DNA of 6,146 bases from an uncultured Oscillospiraceae bacterium. Lineage in GTDB: Bacteria; Bacillota; Clostridia; Oscillospirales; Oscillospiraceae. A program made the translations under genes and the position numbers. Below are positions 1-4,960 of this stretch, piece by piece. Each line of letters starts with the position of its first letter. Within the stretch, counting starts at the first letter, position 1. Location of the stretch: contig CALWXI010000103.1 in NCBI GenBank assembly GCA_944385455.1, positions 1 through 6,146 on the forward strand. Direction: 5' to 3'. The notes under the pieces were generated by a model, which saw only the letters and a list, made by a program, of their open reading frames with translations, had not been told where the DNA came from and did no database searches.

Positions 1-377
1 GGGTGAGCGATGAACAGTTCCGCATGCTCTCCGCAGACTACAACGCCGAGCAAAAAAATCTGTCTGCCGACATTCCAGCCAAGGAGGAACAGTTGGAGAA
101 ACTGAAAGCCTCAGCCGCCAATGTGGACGCCTTCATTGAGAAGGCCAAGCGGTACACCACCATTGACGAACTGACGCCGGAGCTGCTGCGGCTCTTCATC
201 CAGCGGATCGAGGTGGGCGAGCGGAGCAAAAAACATTCCCGCTCCGCAGGGCAGAGTGTCCGGATCGTGTACCGGGACATCGGCAGTGTAGACAGCCCCA
301 TGCAGGAAGGGGAACACGCGCCGAACATCGCAAAGCAGATTACAGACATCGAAGAAATCAAGCGATTGCTGGCATAA
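1..377 (+). CDS. Serine recombinase (resolvase/invertase superfamily), C-terminal part, DUF4368 type, partial at left edge
   Basis: The reading frame is open from the left edge (first full codon at base 3) to a TAA at 375-377. Only about 124 residues are visible, so the N-terminal catalytic resolvase domain and the recombinase domain lie outside the window. What is seen is the coiled-coil/C-terminal region: the entry VSDEQFRMLSADYNAEQ, a charged helical stretch rich in E, K and L, then ELTPELLRLFIQRIEV and a terminal basic/beta segment (SVRIVYRDIG). This order is typical of the C-terminal end (DUF4368) of large serine recombinases of clostridial transposons and integrative elements. It is homologous in layout to the recombinase fragment at the right edge but clearly a different protein. 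Such enzymes cut and rejoin DNA at att sites through an N-terminal serine, which is not visible here. GC is lower than in the genes to its right, consistent with transfer. The GTG at base 3 is probably internal and not a start. Confidence 0.88.
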   Translation, partial: VSDEQFRMLSADYNAEQKNLSADIPAKEEQLEKLKASAANVDAFIEKAKRYTTIDELTPELLRLFIQRIEVGERSKKHSRSAGQSVRIVYRDIGSVDSPMQEGEHAPNIAKQITDIEEIKRLLA

Positions 378-383
378 AGCACA

Positions 384-413
384 ACAGGCGGACAGCTTCC
401 GCTGTCCGCCTGT
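384..413 (+). terminator. Strong hairpin after the left recombinase gene
   Basis: A perfect 13-bp stem (384-396 pairing with 401-413) closes on a four-base TTCC loop, starting seven bases after the recombinase stop codon. It is well placed to end recombinase transcription. There is no T tract on the + strand after the stem (GTGCCTGCC follows), so it is not a textbook intrinsic terminator. It could instead be an RNA-stabilising structure or part of the element end. Confidence 0.6.
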
Positions 414-437
414 GTGCCTGCCAATCCGCATGGTTCA

Positions 438-461
438 GATAGTGTACCTATGGGAACTATC
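438..461. repeat. Short inverted repeat between left recombinase and glycosyltransferase gene
   Basis: GATAGT (438-443) and ACTATC (456-461) form a six-base inverted repeat around a 12-base spacer that contains CTATGGGA. It lies in the 105-base gap between the two convergent stop codons, where the element/chromosome junction should fall. It is a possible recombinase attachment site, but nothing in the sequence proves this. Confidence 0.25.
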
Positions 462-482
462 CCGACGGCGGTCCCGTTTCTC

Positions 483-1616
483 TTACGCGTGTTTTTGCTC
501 CGCGATGGCCATGCGGAACATCTCCTCTGTCTGACGGATGGACTCCGAGAGGGCGTACTGCTTGGCATGCTCGGCATAGCGATGCCCCATCTCCTCCCGC
601 TCCGCGGGGTGCTCGATCCACCAGTCGATGCGCTGGGCCAGGGCGCCGCTGTCCCCGGCGGGGAACAGACTCCGCTCATCCAGGGCGAACTGGGGCGTGG
701 CGGACCGGGGAGAGTCCGCGATCACCGGCACCAGACCGCAGGCGAAGGCCTCCATACAGCTCATGGCCTCGATCTCGGCGTCGGAGGTGTGGACATAGAG
801 ATCCGCCATGTGGAGGATCTCCAAAAGCCGCTCCGGCTGGTAAAAGCTCATGACGGCGGGATTGGGCAGCTTCTCCGCCAGGGCGCGGTACTTCTTTTCC
901 AGAGGCCCCTTCCCCGCCAGGATCACCTGGATCTTGTCGGCGTAGCGGCTCCTGGCGCAGGCGTCGATGAGCACGTCCTGCCGCTTCTCCCCGGAGTACC
1001 GCCCCACCATCAGCACGTTGAAAAAGCCCTCCAGCCAGTCCTCCTTGGGGAGCCTCCCATAGGTATACTGGGGGCTGATGCCGTTGGAGATCACGTGGAG
1101 CTGCGCGGTGTAGCCGTGCTGGCGCAGCTGCTGGGCGATCATGTTGCTGGGACAGTGGATGTGGGTAAAGCGGTTGAAGAAGCTGTCCCGAAAGCGGTTG
1201 TAGACAAAGTCGTTGACCCGCTTGCTGTTGCCCATGTGCAGGGAGAAGGTGATGTTCTCCGGCTGGCAGTGGAACGCCGCCGTATGGGGGATGCCCAGCT
1301 TTTCCACATGCCGCAGGCCCATGATGGCCAGGGGCGAGGGCATCATGAAGTGCACCACGTCCGCCCAGGCCGCCGCCTTTTCAAACACATGCCGGTTGGG
1401 AATGGCCAGGCGCATGCCCTGGCTGGTGATGAGATGCTCCACGATGGGGAAGAACCGCATCTGCCGCACCGCGTACTTGTAGTCCGCGGGCTTGCCGGTG
1501 GCGATGACCCGCACCTCGTTGCCGCTTTCCTTCAGCGCGCCTGCAAACCGCCGGGCGCTGATGGTGGTGCCGTTGTTGGCGTCGTCAAACTGGTCGATGA
1601 CCAATACGATTTTCAT
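483..1616 (-). CDS. Family 4 glycosyltransferase (GT-B fold), probable diacylglycerol glucosyltransferase type
   Basis: The 377-residue protein starts at ATG 1616 and has a GT-B two-domain layout. The N-terminal acceptor half opens with MKIVLVIDQF plus NNGTTISARRFA, the glycine/small-residue loop near residues 15-25. The C-terminal nucleotide-sugar half begins around 198 with NVLMVGRYSGEKRQDVLI, where R206 and K211 are the expected donor-phosphate contacts. The retaining-GT4 EX7E motif is present as E281 and E289 (EIEAMSCMEAFACGLVPV). The following stretch, PRSATPQFALDERSLF at 303-318, resembles the Acholeplasma/Firmicute monoglucosyldiacylglycerol synthases as I remember them. The likely role is to move a sugar from a nucleotide donor onto a membrane diacylglycerol at the cytoplasmic face. 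The exact acceptor is inferred; other lipid or surface-glycan acceptors remain possible. There is no signal peptide or clear membrane helix. The ribosome binding site is weak (CAGGG). The gene has its own promoter and runs convergent to the left recombinase. Confidence 0.9.
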   Translation of the reverse strand: MKIVLVIDQFDDANNGTTISARRFAGALKESGNEVRVIATGKPADYKYAVRQMRFFPIVEHLITSQGMRLAIPNRHVFEKAAAWADVVHFMMPSPLAIMGLRHVEKLGIPHTAAFHCQPENITFSLHMGNSKRVNDFVYNRFRDSFFNRFTHIHCPSNMIAQQLRQHGYTAQLHVISNGISPQYTYGRLPKEDWLEGFFNVLMVGRYSGEKRQDVLIDACARSRYADKIQVILAGKGPLEKKYRALAEKLPNPAVMSFYQPERLLEILHMADLYVHTSDAEIEAMSCMEAFACGLVPVIADSPRSATPQFALDERSLFPAGDSGALAQRIDWWIEHPAEREEMGHRYAEHAKQYALSESIRQTEEMFRMAIAEQKHA

Positions 1617-1642
1617 ACCCTGACCGCTCTTTCATGTGTATT

Positions 1643-1668
1643 TGCCGCCGGTCCGGAAACCGGCGGCA
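1643..1668 (-). promoter_or_regulatory. GC-rich hairpin in the leader of the glycosyltransferase mRNA
   Basis: A perfect 10-bp stem (1643-1652 with 1659-1668) encloses a six-base loop. It lies between the predicted transcription start near 1677 and the ATG at 1616, so it should be the first structure in the mRNA. No T tract follows on the minus strand (AAATACACATG), which argues against a terminator. A 5'-end stabiliser or a translation-modulating structure is a reasonable reading. Confidence 0.45.
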
Positions 1669-1683
1669 CAATCCCGCAAAAGT

Positions 1684-1712
1684 ATCTTATCATCTCAAAA
1701 ACCGTTTGTCCA
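1684..1712 (-). promoter_or_regulatory. Sigma-A-type promoter of the glycosyltransferase gene
   Basis: On the minus strand TGGACA (1712-1707, five of six to TTGACA) is followed by exactly 17 bases and then TAAGAT (1689-1684, four of six to TATAAT). A TG dinucleotide one base before the -10 box makes it an extended -10. Predicted start of transcription is near 1677, about 60 bases before the ATG. It lies downstream of the terminator of the TSCPD gene, so the glycosyltransferase is probably a separate transcript. Confidence 0.65.
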
Positions 1713-1727
1713 CCCCCAAGCGGCGCA

Positions 1728-1755
1728 AAGGGAGCCGCCGGCCGGCGGCTCCCTT
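1728..1755 (-). terminator. Perfect 28-bp palindrome, terminator of the TSCPD gene
   Basis: Bases 1728-1741 are the exact reverse complement of 1742-1755, giving an unbroken palindrome of very high GC that begins six bases past the stop codon of the TSCPD gene. Outer GCGC tetranucleotides (1723-1726 and 1758-1761) could lengthen the stem. Only three T residues follow on the minus strand, so the U tract is weak, but the position favours transcription termination or 3'-end protection. Confidence 0.65.
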
Positions 1756-1761
1756 CGGCGC

Positions 1762-2016
1762 TCAGGCCTGCTCCAGCAGCCGCTCCAGACCCTGGGCCAG
1801 CTGATCGGGGCAGGAGGTGGGCTTGAATCCGCACCGGATGCCCTTGAGGCGGCGGACGGCCTCCCGCGCCGGCATGTCCTTCACCAGGGCGGCAATGCCC
1901 TGGAGGTTGCCGCTGCAGCCGCCCACCACCTGGAGCTCCCGGATGATGCCCTGCTCGTCCACTTCCACCCGCATTTCCCGGGAACAGACGCCCTTGGGCG
2001 TGAATGTATGGATCAC
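1762..2016 (-). CDS. TSCPD-domain four-cysteine protein (TIGR03905 type)
   Basis: This 84-residue protein matches the small Firmicute family whose hallmark is the TSCPD signature, here TSCPDQLA at residues 67-74. Four cysteines, C11 (KGVCS), C34 (GGCSGN), C62 (GIRCG) and C69 (TSCPD), are spaced as in the family and could bind a metal ion or form a redox centre. A related TSCPD domain occurs at the C terminus of B12-dependent ribonucleotide reductases, but this stand-alone form has no established function that I know of. No signal peptide or membrane segment is seen, so it is likely cytosolic. The start is GTG at 2016-2014. It is chosen because a strong GGAGGG ribosome binding site sits seven bases before it and no in-frame ATG exists nearby. 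It is transcribed divergently from padR, with its own promoter and a palindromic terminator, so it looks monocistronic. Confidence 0.9.
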   Translation of the reverse strand: MIHTFTPKGVCSREMRVEVDEQGIIRELQVVGGCSGNLQGIAALVKDMPAREAVRRLKGIRCGFKPTSCPDQLAQGLERLLEQA

Positions 2017-2022
2017 GACGAT

Positions 2023-2029
2023 CCCTCCT
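2023..2029 (-). promoter_or_regulatory. Ribosome binding site fixing the GTG start of the TSCPD gene
   Basis: Minus-strand AGGAGGG (2029-2023) lies seven bases before the GTG codon at 2016-2014. It decides the start of this small gene, which has no nearby ATG. Confidence 0.75.
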
Positions 2030-2048
2030 CTTTTTCGCGTTTCGCTTC

Positions 2049-2077
2049 ACAATAGCACACCCCGGAAAAAAAGGCAA
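2049..2077 (-). promoter_or_regulatory. Promoter of the TSCPD gene
   Basis: On the minus strand TTGCCT (2077-2072) is followed by a 17-base spacer and TATTGT (2054-2049). TG one base before the -10 gives an extended -10 element (TGCTATTGT). The predicted transcript starts near 2042, about 26 bases before the GTG codon. The first CGATATTCGAT repeat lies 14 bases upstream of the -35, so PadR binding might also touch this promoter. Confidence 0.6.
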
Positions 2078-2090
2078 GTCCCCCGATGCA

Positions 2091-2105
2091 CGATATTCGA
2101 TATTC
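2091..2105. promoter_or_regulatory. PadR operator candidate, copy 1
   Basis: The 11-base core CGATATTCGAT starts here and continues as a tandem GATATTC GATATTC (2092-2105). It sits directly upstream of the padR -35 box at 2110. The same core recurs at 2120 and 2156. Confidence 0.6.
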
Positions 2106-2109
2106 TCCC

Positions 2110-2138
2110 TTGACAATGTCGATATTCGATGATACGAT
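2110..2138 (+). promoter_or_regulatory. Promoter of the padR-DUF2812 operon
   Basis: A perfect -35 box TTGACA (2110-2115), a 17-base spacer and TACGAT (2133-2138, four of six to TATAAT) form a strong sigma-A-type promoter. The spacer contains operator copy 2, so a bound repressor would block RNA polymerase directly. Predicted start is near 2145, leaving a leader of about 40 bases. Confidence 0.8.
2120..2130. promoter_or_regulatory. PadR operator candidate, copy 2 (inside the promoter spacer)
   Basis: CGATATTCGAT lies between the -35 and -10 boxes of the padR promoter. Its start is 29 bases after copy 1 and 36 bases before copy 3. Further GAT half-sites follow (GATGATACGATAC). Confidence 0.65.
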
Positions 2139-2155
2139 ACAGCCAGGAAGAATAG

Positions 2156-2168
2156 CGATATTCGATAT
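2156..2168. promoter_or_regulatory. PadR operator candidate, copy 3 (in the leader)
   Basis: CGATATTCGATAT lies between the predicted transcription start and the ribosome binding site at 2171. Its position fits repression by roadblock or by looping with the upstream copies. Confidence 0.6.
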
Positions 2169-2170
2169 AA

Positions 2171-2177
2171 AGGGAGG
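2171..2177 (+). promoter_or_regulatory. Ribosome binding site of padR
   Basis: AGGGAGG sits seven bases before ATG 2185. It fixes that codon as the start, in preference to upstream in-frame ATGs at 2086 and 2116, which precede or overlap the promoter and lack such a site. Confidence 0.75.
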
Positions 2178-2184
2178 GGCGGCC

Positions 2185-2508
2185 ATGGCCCGGGAAAAAT
2201 TCCAGACCCTGACGGAGCAGATGTTCTACATCCTGCTCTCCCTGCGCCGGGAGCTGTGCGGCGCGGACATCATGGCCCGGGTGGAGGACCTCACCGGCGG
2301 GCGGGTGACGGTGGGTCCCGGGACCCTCTATCACCTGCTGGACCAGTTCCTCACCGCCGGGATGATCGCCGAGACCCGGGTGGAGGGCCGGAAGCGCAGC
2401 TATCTCATCACCCCCGCCGGACAGGAGGCCCTGGAGTCGGAGGTCCGGCGGCTGCGTCAGCTGACGGAGGACTATGCACGGTGCGTGCGGGAGGAGGAGC
2501 AGCCATGA
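2185..2508 (+). CDS. PadR family transcriptional regulator
   Basis: This 107-residue protein has the winged-helix layout of the short PadR regulators. The N-terminal helices are QTLTEQMFYILLSLRREL (residues 7-24) and CGADIMARVEDLTGGRV (25-41). The recognition-helix region is the signature GPGTLYHLLDQFLTAGMI (44-61), and the wing is RVEGRKRSYLITPAGQEAL (65-83). A C-terminal helix (84-105) should form the dimer interface. The family normally represses its own operon and neighbours and is released by small ligands or by loss of interaction with a partner. Here that is supported by three repeated CGATATTCGAT sites over the promoter. The stop codon overlaps the start of the downstream DUF2812 gene (ATGA), so the two are translationally coupled, a pairing that is common in Firmicutes. 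The start at 2185 follows an AGGGAGG site. What signal relieves repression cannot be read from the sequence. Confidence 0.93.
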   Translation: MAREKFQTLTEQMFYILLSLRRELCGADIMARVEDLTGGRVTVGPGTLYHLLDQFLTAGMIAETRVEGRKRSYLITPAGQEALESEVRRLRQLTEDYARCVREEEQP

Positions 2509-3896
2509 GCAGAGAGAAAAAATGGGAGCCCATGCGGTACGCCTTTTACGACTTCCGGGGCCTGGAGGTCCGGTTCACCGCCATGGCGGCACGGGGGTGG
2601 ATGGTGGAATCCGTCTCCGCCTGGGGCATCCGCTACCGCCGGACGGTGCCCCGGCAGGGACGCTTCGCCGTGACCTATGTGCCGGAGGCCTCGGACTTCG
2701 ACGCCCGGCCCACGGAGGGACAGGAGCTGCTGGAGGACTACTGCGCCCAGGCGGGCTGGCGGACGGCGGTGCGCTGGGGGCAGATGCAGGTGTTTTTCAA
2801 CCCTGATCCTCATGCCGTCCCCCTGGAGACGGATCCGGTGGCCCAGGTGGAGGCCATCCACCGCGCCATGCGCCGCAGCGCCCTGCCCTCCCAGGCGTCG
2901 ATGGCCGTGCTGGGTCTGGCGGAGCTGGGATTTCTGGGGTGGATGCTGCAAAGCGACCCGGTGGGCACCCTGGCCGCCACGGGCTTTCTGCTGCTGGGGG
3001 GCTGGCTGCCCATGGCGCTGATGGCGGCGGCGAACCTGGCGTTCTACTTCTGGTGGCTGCCCCGGGCCAAACGGGCGGCGGCGGAGGGGCGCCCGCTGCC
3101 CGGCATGACGCTGCGGGGCGTCAACGAGGCGCTGCTGGCGCTGGAAACGGTGATGATCCTGCTGTGGGCGGCGTATGCCACGGCCCAGAGCCGCCTGTTC
3201 CTTGTGGCAGGAGCGGCCGTCGCGGCGGTGATCGCCCTTCTCACCGCCGGGGCCAAGCGGGGCCTCAAGCGCCTCCAGGCCCCCCGGTGGGCCGTCCGGG
3301 GCGGCACGGCGGCCGCGTCCCTTCTGGCGTACGCTGCCCTGCTGGCGGCTGTGGTGGCCCTGGTGCTCTCCCGGAGCGCCTCTCTGGGGGAACACACCCT
3401 GGTGGAGGAATACACCGCCTACGGCATGACCTGGGAGGCCTACGCCGACCCCATCCCATTGCGGGTGGGAGACCTCCTGGGCGAAGAGACGCCGGAGGCC
3501 TACTCCACCGAGGCCCGTGTCCAGTCCTCCCCCCTGGTGCGGGAGACGGAGTACCGCCAGGACCGGCGGCTGGACTGGGAAGGCGACCTCCCGGAGCTGA
3601 CGTACACCGTGGTGGACGTGCGCGCGCCCTTCCTCTACGGGCTGTGCAAAACCGGCATGCTGGAGAAATGGGAACGCTATCAGTCGGACGATCTGCCGGA
3701 GGAATACCGGGAGCGGTACCTGCTCCAGTCCGGCGCCCCCGCCGGTACGGACGCCCTCTACCGGCGCTACACCGGCAGTGACCCGGACAACTGCTTCCTC
3801 TTCTGCTGGGAAAACCGGCTGGCGGAGGTCCGCTTCTACTGGGATCCCACGCCGGAGCAGCTGGCCGCCGCGGCGGACCGCCTGGCCCCGGCATGA
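2505..3896 (+). CDS. DUF2812 domain-containing multi-pass membrane protein
   Basis: The protein has 463 residues. Residues 1 to about 105 match the DUF2812 pattern (KKWEPMRYAFYDFRGLEVRF, then a W-rich segment GWMVESVSAWGIRYRR and EDYCAQAGWRTA) and should be cytoplasmic. About five hydrophobic segments follow, near 132-148, 155-184, 207-228, 229-248 and 266-288, with a basic KRGLKR loop after the fourth. A hydrophilic C-terminal domain of about 170 residues (290-463) should face outside if five helices are correct. It contains paired cysteines C430 and C434 and a conserved-looking end (CWENRLAEVRFYWDPTPEQ). The function of DUF2812 proteins is unknown. Their usual place directly after a PadR repressor suggests a stress or envelope role, and some have been guessed to modulate PadR. 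The start ATG at 2505 overlaps the padR stop by four bases and follows a GGAGGAG site. Very high GC produces long spurious open frames on the other strand. Confidence 0.88.
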   Translation: MSREKKWEPMRYAFYDFRGLEVRFTAMAARGWMVESVSAWGIRYRRTVPRQGRFAVTYVPEASDFDARPTEGQELLEDYCAQAGWRTAVRWGQMQVFFNPDPHAVPLETDPVAQVEAIHRAMRRSALPSQASMAVLGLAELGFLGWMLQSDPVGTLAATGFLLLGGWLPMALMAAANLAFYFWWLPRAKRAAAEGRPLPGMTLRGVNEALLALETVMILLWAAYATAQSRLFLVAGAAVAAVIALLTAGAKRGLKRLQAPRWAVRGGTAAASLLAYAALLAAVVALVLSRSASLGEHTLVEEYTAYGMTWEAYADPIPLRVGDLLGEETPEAYSTEARVQSSPLVRETEYRQDRRLDWEGDLPELTYTVVDVRAPFLYGLCKTGMLEKWERYQSDDLPEEYRERYLLQSGAPAGTDALYRRYTGSDPDNCFLFCWENRLAEVRFYWDPTPEQLAAAADRLAPA

Positions 3897-3925
3897 AAAA
3901 AAGAGAGGCTCCGCCTCTCTTTTTT
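3897..3925. terminator. Bidirectional intrinsic terminator between DUF2812 gene and spo0A
   Basis: A 13-bp stem pairs 3897-3909 with 3913-3925 around a TCC loop. Its outer part is A:T pairs, so each strand ends in a T run (TTTTTT at 3920-3925 on +, and the A run at 3896-3902 read as T on -). It begins at the DUF2812 stop codon and ends four bases before the spo0A stop at 3930, so one hairpin serves both convergent genes. Confidence 0.92.
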
Positions 3926-3929
3926 CTGT

Positions 3930-4694
3930 TCAGACGGTGAGTCCCCGGCCGTCCCGCTGCTCCAGCACCAGCCGGTCCGCGATCATGGCGATGAACTCGG
4001 AGTTGGTGGGCTTGCCCTTGGAGTTGGAAACCGTGTAGCCGAAATACTTCTGCAGCGTCTCCAGGTCGCCCCGGTCCCAGGCCACCTCGATGGCGTGGCG
4101 GATGGCCCGCTCCACCCGGGAGGCGGTGGTGCCGAACCGCTTGGCCACCTCCGGATAGAGCACCTTGGTGACGGCGTTGATGACATCCATATCCTCCACA
4201 GCGATCATGATGGCCTCCCGCAGGTACTGGTAGCCCTTGATATGGGCCGGGACGCCGATCTCGTGGATGACGCCGGTGACCAGGTTCTTCAGGGAGATCT
4301 CCCGTTCCTCCGGCGCGGACACGCCGCCGGTGACCATGACCATCCGGTCCAGCAGGGCCTCCATGGCGCAGGGCTTGGGAAGGAAATAGTTCACACCCAG
4401 CTCCCGAGCCTCCATCAGCACCTCATCCGAACAGAATACCGACAGCAGGATCACCCTGGGCTGCAGGCCCTCCTCCCGCAGGCGGCGCAGCACGCCCATG
4501 CCGTCCAGCCCCGGCAGCGCCACGTCCATCACCAGCAGATCCGGCCGGCACCGGGCGGCCATCTCCGGCAGATCGCCGCCGTTTCCGGTGTCGCCCACCA
4601 CGGAAAATTCCTCGGAGGCGTCGATGGCCGTCCGCACCATGGCCCGAAATTCTTCGTTGGCATCTGCTAACAACACTGTTCTTTTCTTCTCCAT
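3930..4694 (-). CDS. spo0A: Sporulation master response regulator Spo0A
   Basis: The 254-residue protein has both Spo0A domains. The receiver domain (5-120) carries the predicted phospho-aspartate D57 (LLVMDVALPGLDG), the conserved hydroxyl residue S85 (ILLSVF) and lysine K107 (YFLPKP). The effector domain (about 135-254) contains IHEIGVPAHIKGYQYLREAI, the recognition helix TTASRVERAIRHAIEVAW (189-206) and the family end GKPTNSEFIAMIADRL. That helix is essentially diagnostic: it binds 0A boxes and switches on early sporulation genes while repressing transition-state genes. Odd point: the usual acidic pair at the start of the receiver (DD in Bacillus) reads D11-A12. The start is ATG 4694 with an AGGAGAGG site just upstream. 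An in-frame extension to 4775 is rejected because it covers the leader and adds unrelated residues. Spo0A is usually next to spoIVB and recN; here it is flanked by a divergent Nudix gene and a convergent DUF2812 gene. Confidence 0.97.
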   Translation of the reverse strand: MEKKRTVLLADANEEFRAMVRTAIDASEEFSVVGDTGNGGDLPEMAARCRPDLLVMDVALPGLDGMGVLRRLREEGLQPRVILLSVFCSDEVLMEARELGVNYFLPKPCAMEALLDRMVMVTGGVSAPEEREISLKNLVTGVIHEIGVPAHIKGYQYLREAIMIAVEDMDVINAVTKVLYPEVAKRFGTTASRVERAIRHAIEVAWDRGDLETLQKYFGYTVSNSKGKPTNSEFIAMIADRLVLEQRDGRGLTV

Positions 4695-4696
4695 GT

Positions 4697-4704
4697 CCTC
4701 TCCT
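4697..4704 (-). promoter_or_regulatory. Ribosome binding site of spo0A
   Basis: Minus-strand AGGAGAGG (4704-4697) lies directly before ATG 4694, with AGGAG spaced five bases from it. It supports the 254-residue form starting MEKKRTVLLADANEEF, in line with family length. Confidence 0.75.
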
Positions 4705-4765
4705 ACCCTTTTCCTGAAATTGAGTGTTCCGACGGATTCACGAAGCTTCAAATCACGTTTCCTAT

Positions 4766-4794
4766 AAACTAGCATAAAGTTACAGGATTTTCAA
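4766..4794 (-). promoter_or_regulatory. Candidate spo0A promoter (weak)
   Basis: TTGAAA (4794-4789 on the minus strand) and TAGTTT (4771-4766) are spaced 17 bases apart in an AT-rich patch. The -10 matches only three of six. A second possibility is a sigma-H-like pair, AGGAAAC (4763-4757) and GTGAATC near 4741-4735, but the spacing looks about two bases too long. I cannot choose between them by eye. Confidence 0.35.
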
Positions 4795-4824
4795 GACGGG
4801 AGTCCCAATTTATTCCAGAAATCG

Positions 4825-4831
4825 TTCGACA
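4825..4831 (-). promoter_or_regulatory. 0A box (Spo0A binding site) upstream of spo0A
   Basis: The minus strand reads TGTCGAA, a perfect match to the consensus Spo0A operator. It lies about 131 bases before the spo0A start and 31 bases upstream of the candidate -35. In Bacillus the spo0A promoter is itself controlled by Spo0A, so autoregulation is likely. It is also about 70 bases upstream of the Nudix promoter and could influence that gene. Confidence 0.6.
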
Positions 4832-4899
4832 GCTTTTTCGGGACGGCCCGCACCGCACGGCTTTCAGGCATTTCCCGGCTTTTCTTTTTTCCCCGGGCA

Positions 4900-4908
4900 T
4901 GATATCAT
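4900..4908 (+). promoter_or_regulatory. Extended -10 promoter of the Nudix gene
   Basis: TGATATCAT has the extended TG plus a five-of-six -10 hexamer (TATCAT at 4903-4908). It is embedded in a 12-bp perfect palindrome at 4898-4909 (CATGATATCATG). The -35 region 17 bases upstream is only a T-rich TTTTCT, as often accepted with extended -10 promoters. Predicted leader is about 46 bases, with a 6-bp hairpin at 4917-4935. Confidence 0.5.
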
Positions 4909-4946
4909 GGAGCAAACGCCGGGGCCTCTCCGGCGGGATCACGCGC

Positions 4947-4953
4947 AAAGGAG
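4947..4953 (+). promoter_or_regulatory. Ribosome binding site of the Nudix gene
   Basis: AAAGGAG is seven bases before ATG 4961 and decides that start over the in-frame ATG at 4907. Confidence 0.75.
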
Positions 4954-4960
4954 CGAGGAC

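Noticed and set aside
384..413. Possible CRISPR-like or repeat unit from the strong hairpin
   Set aside because: It occurs once only, with no spaced copies; it is a single hairpin after a stop codon.
414..1826. Long open frame on the + strand (470 codons)
   Set aside because: It is antisense to the well-supported glycosyltransferase, is rich in H, G, P and V without any domain pattern, and arises from high GC at third codon positions.
1613..2116. Minus-strand frame of 167 codons whose stop overlaps the glycosyltransferase start
   Set aside because: It overlaps the real TSCPD gene in another frame, runs through the terminator palindrome, and its translation is low-complexity R, G, P and A. 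The ATGA overlap appears accidental.
2086..2184. N-terminal extension of PadR from ATG 2086
   Set aside because: It would cover the promoter and operators, and lacks a ribosome binding site; the AGGGAGG before 2185 gives a normal-length PadR.
2472..3395. Long minus-strand frame opposite the DUF2812 gene
   Set aside because: The translation is H, R, Q, G and P-rich with no recognisable motif, typical of a shadow in very high GC DNA.
4095..4670. Open frame on the + strand opposite spo0A
   Set aside because: It is antisense to an unmistakable Spo0A and its translation shows no domain features.
4695..4775. N-terminal extension of Spo0A to 4775
   Set aside because: The added 27 residues have no counterpart in Spo0A and the region holds the leader and ribosome binding site.
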